NCBI RefSeq assembly: GCF_003751605.1
Contig: NZ_RJVJ01000001.1
Span: 5,704,001-5,768,000 of the forward strand
DNA length: 64,000 nt
Source: Kitasatospora cineracea
GTDB lineage: Bacteria > Actinomycetota > Actinomycetes > Streptomycetales > Streptomycetaceae
Direction of reading: 5' to 3'
Shown here: in pieces, positions 52,586 through 60,662 of the stretch
Layout of the letters: each line of letters opens with the position of its first letter
Position numbering within the stretch: position 1 is the stretch's first letter
Program-made: the position numbers and the translations under genes
The notes under the pieces: generated by a model
Databases searched by the model: none
Seen by the model: the letters and a program-made list of their open reading frames with translations, nothing else
What the model was told of the DNA's origin: nothing

Positions 52586-52944
52586 CTGAGACTCCTGGAC
52601 GGCTTGCCGCCTGAACGGTAGGCAAGCCGTCCCCTGACGCCCCTGACCTGTACCCCGCGGCCCGGCGCCCCGATCGGCTCGGCCGGCACGGGGAACGATG
52701 GGGCGGCCGGACAGCGGACGGCTCCCGCAGTATCGGAGAACCCGCCCCCGCCGGGAGGGGCGTCGAAGCTCCCGCCTTCGGAAGCTCGTCCCGCGTCGGC
52801 CCGCTCCGCTGACGTCTTTGTCGGCGCCGGTGCCAACGGGGAAGTGACAGCGAACTGATGCATCGTCACATTGGTTTTCGTGAAACGGAATTACCGCTCT
52901 CCCGCCACCTTCCGGTCAGTCGCGTCCGGCTCTACCGTGCTGGT

Positions 52945-53619
52945 ATGGCTGATCGTGCGCTGCTGCGCCCCGGACCGGACTCCACCACCGACCTCGTCCT
53001 CCACAAAGGCGGCGGCTCCTACGCGTGGGTGGTGCCGCTCAGCCTGGCCGGGGCCGCGCAGTCGCTGATGGTGCCGGTGATGCTCGGCGCCATCACCGCG
53101 GCGGTCGCCATCGTTGCGCTGGTGATCGGCACCGACGCCGTGACCGTCGCACAGATCGTCCTGGCGATCGCCGCCATCGAGGCCGCGCTGGCAGCACCGC
53201 TGCTCGTGTGGATGGAACTCACCACGGTCCGCCGGTTGCGCTTCGCCCCGGCCCAGGCCCCCACCCGGTTCCGGACGGTCCGCGCCGCCCGTCCCGGCCC
53301 GTGGCAGCCGATCACCCAGCTGTGTGGAGTCCGGCTGGAGTACCGGCTCACCGAGCCCTACCCGGGGGACCAGCGGCCGGCGACCGATCAGCTCACCGTC
53401 CGGTTCGACCTCGCCGGCGACGAACTGAAGTGGAACCCGCCCGCCCTCACCTCGCCGCAGCAGCTGCACAAGGCCCTCACCGCGCTGCTCGGCCCCGCCG
53501 GGGTGCGGGTCGAGCTGATCACCGAACGCATCGTCCGAACCCGCCCGGGGCACGGGACCGGTTGGAACGGCGGCGGCTCGGCCTCCGCCAACTCCGGCGG
53601 CTTCTCGGGCGGGGGCTGA
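52945..53619 (+). CDS. Two-helix membrane protein with cytosolic domain, paralogue A
   Basis: 224 residues from ATG 52945 (MADRALLRPGPDSTTDLVLH). Two adjacent membrane helices (LMVPVMLGAITAAVAIVALVI and VAQIVLAIAAIEAALAAPLLV) follow a short N-terminal domain. The C-terminal domain (RRLRFAPAQAPTRFRTVRAA, LCGVRLEYRLTEPYPGDQRP, GVRVELITERIV) ends in a Gly/Ser tail (GWNGGGSASANSGGFSGGG). The same layout and several matched phrases (RLRFxPAxAP, TVRAxR, tail) occur in 54004-54645. Not recognised as a known family. Confidence 0.7.
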   Translation: MADRALLRPGPDSTTDLVLHKGGGSYAWVVPLSLAGAAQSLMVPVMLGAITAAVAIVALVIGTDAVTVAQIVLAIAAIEAALAAPLLVWMELTTVRRLRFAPAQAPTRFRTVRAARPGPWQPITQLCGVRLEYRLTEPYPGDQRPATDQLTVRFDLAGDELKWNPPALTSPQQLHKALTALLGPAGVRVELITERIVRTRPGHGTGWNGGGSASANSGGFSGGG

Positions 53620-54003
53620 CCTCCCCACCGCGGTGCCGAGGCATTGCGGGCGGGCCAGGTCTTGCTGGACGTTTCACCCGAATTCGGTACGGTTCGTCGT
53701 CATTTTCGCGACCATGGTGACCACTCACCGACCCCCTCGCAAGCGCCGGTGCGCATCACAGTTTTTGACCAGCCCGCACCAAAAGGCGGGCGAATCCACC
53801 GCCGGGCGTCACACCTGCCGCCGAACTGCAGAACTCAGGTGCAGTCGGTTCGAAGAGCTCCGGCGTGGGTGATTCGAAGAGGAACTGCGCCGGAGGTCTT
53901 CGAGCCCTGGGTTTACGTCGGCATGGACGCCGCCGCTCACCATGGCTACCGAAGCAGGCCGGTGGGGCGCCACCGGCTCGTGTCCTCCGACTCCGTGCGA
54001 CGC
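53620..54003. other. 384-base gap between convergent paralogues
   Basis: No supported gene. Partly A/T-rich for this region (53680-53730 GGTACGGTTCGTCGTCATTT), with short frames that lack ribosome sites. May hold remnants of rearrangement. Confidence 0.35.
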
Positions 54004-54645
54004 TCAGGAGCCTCCGCCGCCGGTCGAGCCGCCGTGGCCGCCGAAGCTCTGCGCCTCCACGCGGCGTTCGACGACCAGGTCGACCTCTAGGGCAGCGGGG
54101 GCGAGGACCTGCTGGAGTTCCTGCTGCAGGGCCGCGACGTCGGTCGTCCCCGACGGCAGTTTCGCGGGCCGGATCCGCCGACCGCTCCGCACGGGCACGT
54201 GCAGGGTGATCTCCTCGGCGACGGGTTTGCGGTCGGCCTTGTACGAGAGCGTGACCTTGTGCTCGATCCGGATCCGGTAGACGGCCGTGAGCGGTCTCGG
54301 CGGGTCGGCCCGGACGGCCCGGACGACGGTCAGGGTGTCTGGGGCGGTGGCCGGGGAGAAGCGCAGCCGGTACACGTCCTGGTGGGCCCGGTACAGGAGG
54401 ACGAAGAAGTTGGCGAGGAGTCCGAGCGCGACGACGATCCCGATCGCGGCCCAGATCATGCGGGCGTCGCTGCTGTACCACCCCACGGCGACGTAGACCG
54501 GGATGCCGCAGAAGCCGCTGATCACGACCATGCCCAGGCTTTCCTCGACCCAGCGCCTGGCCGCGAAGGCGAGCGGCCCGGCGCCCTCGCGCAGCACCAC
54601 CTCGACGTACTCGGGATGGGAGCGGTTGAACCGCACTCGGTACAT
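54004..54645 (-). CDS. Two-helix membrane protein with cytosolic domain, paralogue B
   Basis: 213 residues from ATG 54645 (MYRVRFNRSHPEYVEVVLRE). Two membrane helices (GMVVISGFCGIPVYVAVGWY and IWAAIGIVVALGLLANFFVLLY) are followed by VYRLRFSPATAPDTLTVVRAVR, RIRIEHKVTLSYKADRKPVA, LQQVLAPAALEVDLVVERRV, and a Gly/Ser tail (SFGGHGGSTGGGGS). Helix count, order and several phrases match paralogue A at 52945-53619, which faces it. Function unknown; the shared tail suggests a conserved exposed segment. Confidence 0.7.
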   Translation of the reverse strand: MYRVRFNRSHPEYVEVVLREGAGPLAFAARRWVEESLGMVVISGFCGIPVYVAVGWYSSDARMIWAAIGIVVALGLLANFFVLLYRAHQDVYRLRFSPATAPDTLTVVRAVRADPPRPLTAVYRIRIEHKVTLSYKADRKPVAEEITLHVPVRSGRRIRPAKLPSGTTDVAALQQELQQVLAPAALEVDLVVERRVEAQSFGGHGGSTGGGGS

Positions 54646-54723
54646 GACACCACGTTAGGTGCGGCCCGCGCCCTGCGGAAGAGCGCACGTAGGACATGGC
54701 TGCCCGCACTCTGCCCGGGGCAG

Positions 54724-54813
54724 GTGCTCTCCGCGCCTGCGGGGATGGCTCCTCGGCCCGCCCCTGGTACATCGCCGACACCGTCTGCTTCCCGCGTCCG
54801 CAGGGATGGCCCC
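54724..54813 (+). CRISPR. Relic of a type I-E-like CRISPR array (two repeats, one spacer)
   Basis: Two 29-base repeats, 54724-54752 and 54785-54813, flank a 32-base spacer (54753-54784), the exact 61-base period of type I-E arrays. Both match the Streptomyces I-E repeat pattern (CCGCG...TGCGGGGATGG and CCGCG...CGCAGGGATGG). They agree at 22 of 29 positions. The second keeps a CCC/GGG outer stem. A weaker copy may lie at 54659-54688. No cas gene is visible in the window. I infer a decaying array fragment. Confidence 0.6.
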
Positions 54814-55000
54814 AAGGTGCAAAGGCAGTGCGTTCTCCCGTCCGCACCCGCAGCGGCGGCCCTGCGCCCCGCTCGGGCCGAGCACGCGGACGCGCCGACC
54901 GGACCGCTGCCGTTCGGGCTGATGGCCCGCTACCCGGCGGAGGCGGAGGCGGAGGCGGAGACAGGCGCTGAGCGCGGCTGACCACCGGACCGGCCTCCGT
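54814..55000. other. Region after the CRISPR relic
   Basis: No clear third repeat and no supported gene up to the stop of the next gene at 55001. A low-complexity GGCGGAGGCGGAGGCGG stretch lies at about 54936-54958. Confidence 0.35.
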
Positions 55001-55813
55001 TCAGGCCCCGGCGGCATCCCAGTAGCCGGGGTCGGCAGGTCGGCGCCCGTGCAGGTCTTCCCGGACGGTGGTGGCCAGCCGCAGGGTGTCCTTGCGGCTG
55101 ACCCGCGCCCCGATCACCGCACCGGCCAGCAGCGGCGCCAGGGTCGGAAGCTTGCGCAGCCCCGAGCGCGTCAGGCGCCTGCCCACCTGTCGGCGCAGCG
55201 CTGCGCTCCGGTTCAGCGCCAGAAGCGCCCCCGGGCGGGTCAGGTCCATTCCGCGGCCTTCGCTCCACACCGCCAGGTACGCGTACGAGCGCTGCCGTGC
55301 GGAGCCCTCCGGCACCTGGCCGTAGACCGCGTACAGCTCGGCGATCAGTTTCAACTCGATTGCCGCGGAGGCGAGCAGCTCGGACGCCAGCTCGACCGGC
55401 ATCATCAGCGGTACGGGCATCATCGCCACCGTCCCGGCGCTCGCGCCGACCGCGGTCGAGGCCCGCACCGACCCGGCGACGAGCAGGTCCACCAGCTCTT
55501 CCGGCGTCCGGGCCCCGGGGTGCTGGGCTCGGAGTGTCGCCAGGTTCCGCACCGGGATCCGCGGGGCTGCGTCCAGCAGCTGCTCCGTCAGCATCCGCAG
55601 CCCGTTGCGGGGACCCGTCCCCAGCCGGTGGCCGCCGTGGGCCAGGCCGTTGCCCAGCCGCCGCGCCAGCGCGCGCACCCGGCGTGCCGTCCCGCCCCGT
55701 GACCCGTCGTCCCGCTTCTCCACCTCGGCGGCGATCCGGGCCAGTTCCGCCGTGATTTCGTCGGGGTCCTCGGGGAGACCCTCCGGCTGTTCCGGTTCAC
55801 CGATCGGTGCCAT
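55001..55813 (-). CDS. Hypothetical protein with central hydrophobic segment
   Basis: 270 residues from ATG 55813 (MAPIGEPEQPEGLPEDPDEI) with GGAGG upstream. An acidic N-terminus and basic segment (RRVRALARRLGNGLAHGGHR) precede a core with a hydrophobic stretch (TVGASAGTVAMMPVPLMMPV), then helices (ELASELLASAAIELKLIAEL, YAVYGQVPEG) and a basic region (LRRQVGRRLTRSGLRK) before LAGAVIGARVSRKDTLRLA. The pattern fits a membrane-associated protein of actinomycetes of unknown function. I cannot assign a family. Confidence 0.7.
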   Translation of the reverse strand: MAPIGEPEQPEGLPEDPDEITAELARIAAEVEKRDDGSRGGTARRVRALARRLGNGLAHGGHRLGTGPRNGLRMLTEQLLDAAPRIPVRNLATLRAQHPGARTPEELVDLLVAGSVRASTAVGASAGTVAMMPVPLMMPVELASELLASAAIELKLIAELYAVYGQVPEGSARQRSYAYLAVWSEGRGMDLTRPGALLALNRSAALRRQVGRRLTRSGLRKLPTLAPLLAGAVIGARVSRKDTLRLATTVREDLHGRRPADPGYWDAAGA

Positions 55814-56206
55814 GTGCTCGCCTCCATTTCCTGTGCGGACTTCCTATCAGCCCGTCTGCCCCGGCAGCGGCAAGGACAGTCCCGGGCGAGTGGGACGTCG
55901 CCGACCACCACCGCGATGGCGGTGGTGCGTGGGCGGTCCAGGAAGACCCGTCCGTGGTCCCCGTCCGCCAGGTGGGGTTCTTCTGCGGGGCTTCGGGGAC
56001 GTCAGCAGCCCGTGCACCGGGAGTCCACCCACCCGCCTCGGGGAGCACGCGGAGGGTCGGACATGACGGGCTCCGCCCTCCAGCATCGGGCTCGTCGAGG
56101 TGATGAGGATCCGCGAAATTGGCTCTGACCGGAGTTCCGTGAACGCTCCTGTAGGTTCTTCCGAGCTCGCGCGGGCGGATTCCGGCGAAGGCAAGAGGGA
56201 GTGACC
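55814..56206. other. 393-base gap with a tight hairpin
   Basis: No supported gene. A perfect 9-bp stem with a GATG tetraloop is at 55906-55927 (CACCACCGC / GCGGTGGTG). It lies upstream of both divergent genes and may be part of a leader RNA. GAGGGA (56195-56200) is the ribosome site of the next gene. Confidence 0.35.
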
Positions 56207-56704
56207 GTGGCTGACGAACGGCTTGATGCCGAGTGGCTTCGCGACTGGTGTGAACAGACGGATGCGGCGCTCGCGAAGCTGATGGAGTCATTCCAGACAC
56301 GGTTCGGCTTCGAACCGGGCAGCAACGTGGTCGTGCTCGCTGCGGAGGCGAGCCATCATGCCACCGACGCACTCGTGGAGTTGACGCCGATTCCGTCAGA
56401 CCTGACCACGATGTATTGGGTGATCGACGAGGTTTCCTTGCCCGACGTGGAGAACGGCTGCTTCATCCACCCGGCCTCGCTGGTCGCAGACCACTTCTGC
56501 GAGTACGGGACCGTCCGGATCGAGGGGGAAGAGCCTGCTCTGGTCTTCGCCAGCGACGGGGGTGGTCATCTGTTCGCACTCGCGGGCTCCGGACGGATCT
56601 GGAGGTCAACCACCGCCTCGTGGTTCGACCAGTTCGACCTTGCTGCGGCCACTCTCCGGGAGTTCTTCGAGGGGCTCTCTCGGCAGATCGGCGGCCAGCT
56701 CTGA
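56207..56704 (+). CDS. SUKH/SMI1-KNR4-like protein, possible orphan immunity
   Basis: 165 residues from GTG 56207, six bases after GAGGGA. The SUKH-type fold is suggested by ...MYWVIDEVSLPDVENGCFI, EGEEPALVFASDGGGHLFAL and SGRIWRSTTASWFDQFDLAA with FFEGL at the end. Members often protect against toxins of contact or polymorphic-toxin systems, but many are orphans. No toxin gene is adjacent. Codon use is less GC-rich than in neighbours (GTT, ATT, TTG, GCT), in keeping with transfer. The family match is moderate. Confidence 0.6.
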   Translation: MADERLDAEWLRDWCEQTDAALAKLMESFQTRFGFEPGSNVVVLAAEASHHATDALVELTPIPSDLTTMYWVIDEVSLPDVENGCFIHPASLVADHFCEYGTVRIEGEEPALVFASDGGGHLFALAGSGRIWRSTTASWFDQFDLAAATLREFFEGLSRQIGGQL

Positions 56705-56921
56705 CCATTGAGGGAAAGGCGAGTTGACTCAAGGCCGGGTGAGGATCCTGATCCGTAGGAGTCGGAACGAGGCCCGGCCGTACATGGCACTTTTGAGTGT
56801 TTTGACCAGGTTCACGTCGCCTTCGCCCCTGCCGGAGCTCCATGCTCCGCTGTTGACGCTCGACCGGCTGAAGTCTTTCGCCCTAGACCCGGCGTGGTCG
56901 GCGTTGGGTGGGAAGCAGCCG

Positions 56922-57701
56922 TCAGCTCCGGTAGAGGGTGCGCAGCTCCTCCAGTGCGCGGGTCGCCCGCTCCGCCAGGTCGGGGCGGGCAGCTTCGTGG
57001 TGGGCGACCGCGAAGGTGACCGTCCGCGGCTTGGACTCCCACTCGTACAGCTCGGGCGAGGCCCGGCGCAGGTACACCATGGTGCCCACCGGGTTGGTGA
57101 CGAAGGAGAGTTCGAGCCGCGGGAGCTTTCGCCTGCCCCGGGCCGGGTCGGTGAGGAACAGTGACTGGTAGCTGGCGTGGTGCTGGTCGGACCCCGGGAT
57201 GTACGCGTAGACGACCCGCGAGTCCTGCGGCCGGTAGCCGAGTTCCGCGAAGGCCGCGACCGCGGCCCGGACGGCTGGTGTCGGGGCGATCCGGAGGGTG
57301 TTGTGGTGCACCGTCCCGTCGGAGCGTCCGGGCGGCCGCAGGGTGATCCGCACCGCCACCGCGAACCCCAGGGGCTGCCCGTCGAGTTCGGTGAACGGGC
57401 ACTCCCAGGGCAGCCGGCCGCCGAACGGCAGCGTGCGCTCCTGCCCGCCGCCGATCTCGAGATCGTAGCCGCCCGGGGTTCTCAGCGAGCCCAGGACCAG
57501 GTCGGTCGGCCCGCCGTCCTCGTCGAACCCGTCGGCAACCAGGTAGTTCTCGATCCGGTCGACCTCGACGCTGCGGGTCCCGGCCCGGATCACCAGCTGC
57601 CCGCCGATCCGCTCGCCGGGGACGGCGAGGTCAGCCGTCCGGATCTCGACCTCCGGGCCCTCCGCCGCGCGTCCGAGCCCGAACCTCGCCAGCAGTCCCA
57701 C
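56922..57701 (-). CDS. Spo0M-family sporulation control protein, copy 1
   Basis: 259 residues from GTG 57701 (MGLLARFGLGRAAEGPEVEI), with GGGAGGGGA eight bases upstream; a GTG at 57719 is possible. The arrestin-like domain order matches Spo0M: EIRTADLAVPGERIGGQLVI, RIENYLVADGF, ERTLPFGGRLPWECPFTELD, LAVAVRITL-like strand and FVTNPVGTMVYLRRASPELY. Spo0M proteins are linked to sporulation control and cell shape in Bacillus and Streptomyces. It is divergent from copy 2, with 91 bases between starts. Confidence 0.85.
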   Translation of the reverse strand: MGLLARFGLGRAAEGPEVEIRTADLAVPGERIGGQLVIRAGTRSVEVDRIENYLVADGFDEDGGPTDLVLGSLRTPGGYDLEIGGGQERTLPFGGRLPWECPFTELDGQPLGFAVAVRITLRPPGRSDGTVHHNTLRIAPTPAVRAAVAAFAELGYRPQDSRVVYAYIPGSDQHHASYQSLFLTDPARGRRKLPRLELSFVTNPVGTMVYLRRASPELYEWESKPRTVTFAVAHHEAARPDLAERATRALEELRTLYRS

Positions 57702-57792
57702 GTGCCCGTCCCCTCCCACCCGGCTCCTACCTGCCGATCTTGAGGAACGCTAAGGTGAGCCGGGGTCATTTTCCAAGGGGGAGGCGGGGCGG

Positions 57793-58557
57793 ATGGGCCT
57801 GCGGAGACTGCTCGGACTCGGCGGCGACGGCGGTGATCCGCCGGAGATCGACACCCGGATCGCCACGTTCGCCCCGCAGCCCGGGCAGCGGATCGAGGGC
57901 GAGGTGCTGCTGCGCGGCGGCAGCGCGGGTCTGAAGGTCGAGGGCCTGTACCTGCACGTGGTGGGCAAGGTCCTGGGGTGGAACGGCAGCGTCGAGGACC
58001 GCGAGTGGGCGTACCTCTCGCCCTCGCGCTCGTACCTCGACGTGGCGCCCGGGACGGAGGAACGGATCGGCTTCCACGGCCGGCTGCCGTGGGACTGTCC
58101 GATCACCGAGGTCGACGGGCGGACGGTCGGCGTCGACCTCTCGCTGACCACCACGCTGTCGTCCGGCCCGCAGCGGTCCGTGCGGGACATCGACCTCGTG
58201 CACGTGGCCGCGCCGCCGCTGCACGAGGCGGTGTTGAGCGCCCTCCGGGTCGAGGGCCACCGGGTGGCGGACGCGCAGCTGCTCGACAGCGGCATCCCGG
58301 AGGTCGACCTGCGCCACTCCTGGATCCAGACCTTCCACCTGGAGGACGGCACCGGCGTCCCCAGTTCGGAGGTCACCTTCGTCAACAACCCGGTCGGCGC
58401 GATGGTGTACGTCCGCCGGGCGGCCCGCCACCTGACGCGCTGGGACGAGAAGCCGCCCGCCGTCCCGTTCCCGGTCGCCCACCACGAGACCGGCGAGGTC
58501 GACCTCGGCCCGCGGGTGCGAGAGGCGCTCGACCAGCTGGACCGGCTGCGGTACTGA
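57793..58557 (+). CDS. Spo0M-family sporulation control protein, copy 2
   Basis: 254 residues from ATG 57793 with AGGGGGAGGCGGGGCGG upstream. It begins MGLRRLLGLGGDGGDPPEID, matching copy 1 (MGLLARFGLG). Domain phrases: TRIATFAPQPGQRIEGEVLL, GGSAGLKVEGLYLHVVGKVL, RIGFHGRLPWDCPITEVDGR, VTFVNNPVGAMVYVRRAARH and PFPVAHHETGEVDLGPRVRE. It shares LPWxCPxTExDG, NPVGxMVYxRRA and AHHE with copy 1. The divergent pair probably came from duplication and uses one shared promoter region. Confidence 0.85.
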   Translation: MGLRRLLGLGGDGGDPPEIDTRIATFAPQPGQRIEGEVLLRGGSAGLKVEGLYLHVVGKVLGWNGSVEDREWAYLSPSRSYLDVAPGTEERIGFHGRLPWDCPITEVDGRTVGVDLSLTTTLSSGPQRSVRDIDLVHVAAPPLHEAVLSALRVEGHRVADAQLLDSGIPEVDLRHSWIQTFHLEDGTGVPSSEVTFVNNPVGAMVYVRRAARHLTRWDEKPPAVPFPVAHHETGEVDLGPRVREALDQLDRLRY

Positions 58558-58882
58558 CGTGGCGTCAGTACGCAAGGTAATTCTAATGGACGTTTGGTGC
58601 TCGCCTGCTCAGAACTCGTCCCAGCGACGCATCCGCCAGCCCGCATCGGTGGGCAGGCGCCGGGCCGAGGTGCGGGAGGCCTTCGAGACGGGCGGCACCG
58701 GCGGGGGAGGGCGGCGAACCCGGCAGGGCCGCCTACCACGGCCGGCGAGGTGCAGGTTCGCCACCGCCCCGGTCGGGCGAACGGACCAGGACCGAGGGAG
58801 GCGGTCACACAGCGGAGCGAGCCGGGTGCGGATGGTGTTCAATGGTCCGACCTTCGACGTCGACGCAGGGGAGGGCCACAGG
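58558..58882. other. 325-base gap
   Basis: No supported gene. It must contain the promoter of the 254-residue protein. AAGGTAATTCTAATGGACG (58574-58592) is A/T-rich for this region. The longer open frame reaching upstream of 58883 is Arg/Gly-rich and not credible as coding. Confidence 0.4.
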
Positions 58883-59647
58883 ATGGGCCGCAAGAAGCCG
58901 GGCAAGCCGCGCCGGGAGAGGGCCGCAGACGCGTACACGCTGCAGCAGCTCCAGCCGCCCGGCTACGACCAGTGGATCGTCCCCGCGCCGGACCGGGCCA
59001 AGAGGACCGCCGTCGAGGGCATGAGCGTCGGCGCCGTGGACACAGCCCGCCGCATCGAACGCCTCCTGCCTCTCTACGGCCCGAAGCTGCCGGTGCAGGC
59101 GCTCTGGCTCGATGTGGCCGTCGACAGCGGCGTCCTGCAGGTGCGCCACACCGACGGCACCGTCGGCCGACTGCCCGTTGCCGACCTCGCCGGCATGCTC
59201 ACCGGCCCCGAGGCGGGACCTGCTGGTCCCGCGGAACTGCGGGCCTCGGTCCACGAGCTCCACGCCACTGGGGCGGTGCTGGTGGAGCCCGACGAGGGCG
59301 ACGGCTGCGTGCTGCGCCCGGTCGTCGGCAAGCCGGAGCGGCCCGGGGATCCGTGGCTGTTCGGCGGCGACATGGCTGCGGGGCTGGTGCCGAAGACGTG
59401 CGTCCCGGGCGATCCCGCGTCCATGGGCGTCGAGGAGTTCGCCGCGCTCGCCTACCTGCGCGTCCACCTCGCCGAGGGAGGAGTCGGCACCGCCGAGGAG
59501 TACGCGACGTTCGACGGCGTCGGCACCGTCGAGCGCGCCCGGGAGCTGTTCGCCGCGGTGGAGCACCTGGTCGACGTCCGGGGCTGCCCGGCCTGCCCGA
59601 GCGGCCACCTGTGCACCCGCGACCCCGATGCCCAACCCGCCGGCTGA
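58883..59647 (+). CDS. Hypothetical protein with C-terminal Cys motif
   Basis: 254 residues from ATG 58883 (MGRKKPGKPRRERAADAYTL), with GGGAGGGCCACAGG upstream. A basic N-terminus is followed by LQQLQPPGYDQWIVP and RIERLLPLYGPKLPVQALWL. An alpha/beta core has VDSGVLQVRHTDGTVGRLPV, ELRASVHELHATGAVLVEPD, and PWLFGGDMAAGLVPKTCVPG. Near the end, RGCPACPSGHLCTRDP has four Cys/His-type ligands in a CxxC-x-H-x-C form, suggesting a metal site. I do not recognise a family. No membrane segment. Confidence 0.7.
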   Translation: MGRKKPGKPRRERAADAYTLQQLQPPGYDQWIVPAPDRAKRTAVEGMSVGAVDTARRIERLLPLYGPKLPVQALWLDVAVDSGVLQVRHTDGTVGRLPVADLAGMLTGPEAGPAGPAELRASVHELHATGAVLVEPDEGDGCVLRPVVGKPERPGDPWLFGGDMAAGLVPKTCVPGDPASMGVEEFAALAYLRVHLAEGGVGTAEEYATFDGVGTVERARELFAAVEHLVDVRGCPACPSGHLCTRDPDAQPAG

Positions 59648-59845
59648 ACCACCACCCGCTCACCGCTGCGCCCGCTCCCAGGCGTTCCGGGGCTGGCGCT
59701 GGAAATCAGCGGGTTGGACTTCTCCGTGCGGGTGGAGCCGGCTTGAGCACCTGCCTCTCTGAACCTTGGTGTCGGCGGTTCCACCTGGCCGGGCCCGATG
59801 GTCGGCACCGCAGCACTCGCAGCACCCCCGGCACCGCCTTTCCGG

Positions 59846-60274
59846 CTACAGCTCCGTCCAGCCGTACGGCCGCCGTTCCTGCCCGGCGAGCGGATGCCGG
59901 ACGGGGGCGGCGGGGCCGTGCTGGAGGAGGTCTTCGAGGCGGGCGGCGCCGGCCGGGACTGCGGTGAGCATCTCGGCGAGGCCGGGCCGTTCCTCGGCGG
60001 CCGGGCGCAGGTCCGCCATCGCGGTGCGGGCCTCGGCGGCGGTGGTGCCGACCGGGACGACCAGCAGCTGCGGGAAGGTCCTCCAGAGGCGTTCCCAGGC
60101 TCGCCCGGCGCCGTCCGGGCCCGCCTGGTCCCACAGGCGGGCGCTGGCCGCGAGCTGCCCGGCGATGGGCTCGGTGCCGGTGTCGGGGCGGTGGAGTTCG
60201 ACGAACGCGCCCAGCCACAGCCGGGCGTCGTCGAGGTCGGCGGTGTAGGCGAGTTCGGCGGCGGGCCGGAACAC
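59846..60274 (-). pseudogene. 3' fragment of a replication-relaxation-like gene
   Basis: The coherent part reads VFRPAAELAYTADLDDARLW, GAFVELHRPDTGTEPIAGQL, AWERLWRTFPQLLVVPVGTT, and ends RHPLAGQERRPYGWTEL. The sequence resembles the C-terminal part of replication-relaxation family proteins (...FVEIDRxT...LARKLxRY...FPxLLFV), which come with plasmids and integrative elements. The 5' part is missing, and upstream of 60274 the frame is low complexity (GCAGCCC repeats). A family name is tentative. Confidence 0.4.
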
Positions 60275-60335
60275 CGGCCCGCCGGCGCTGGCGCCCCGCC
60301 GGTGCTGGCGCGGTGCTCGGGCGCGGTGATGAGGT

Positions 60336-60364
60336 CCAGCGGCCCGCAGCCCGCAGCCCGCAGC
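60336..60364. repeat. GCAGCCC tandem repeat
   Basis: Four or so copies of GCAGCCC or near variants at about 60336-60364 (GGCCCGCAGCCCGCAGCCCG) mark the break of the replication-relaxation-like frame. Confidence 0.5.
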
Positions 60365-60662
60365 CCTCGCCTCGGGTGCGGGCGTCGGGCACACCCGCGC
60401 CCGGCGCACCGGCATCGCCGACCCGCAGGCCCGCAGGCCCGCGTAGACCGACGGGTCCTCAGCCGACCGGTCGGGCGCGCGCCGCGACCACGTTCAAACC
60501 GCAGCGGACCAGCATCGATCCCGACGGGCGGACACGGTGAGCGGCCGGAATTCCGGTTGCCCGTCGTCCCTTTCGCCGCGTACTTTTCGGGCCAGCGGCA
60601 CGTAGCTCGATCAGTGAGAGCACCAGGCTCGGGGCCTGGGGGGTGCGGGGGCAGGACCCGCC

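Noticed and set aside
54846..54874. A third CRISPR repeat right of 54813
   Set aside because: The sequence at the expected position does not match the repeat. A left-hand copy at 54659-54688 needs an indel and is only suggestive.
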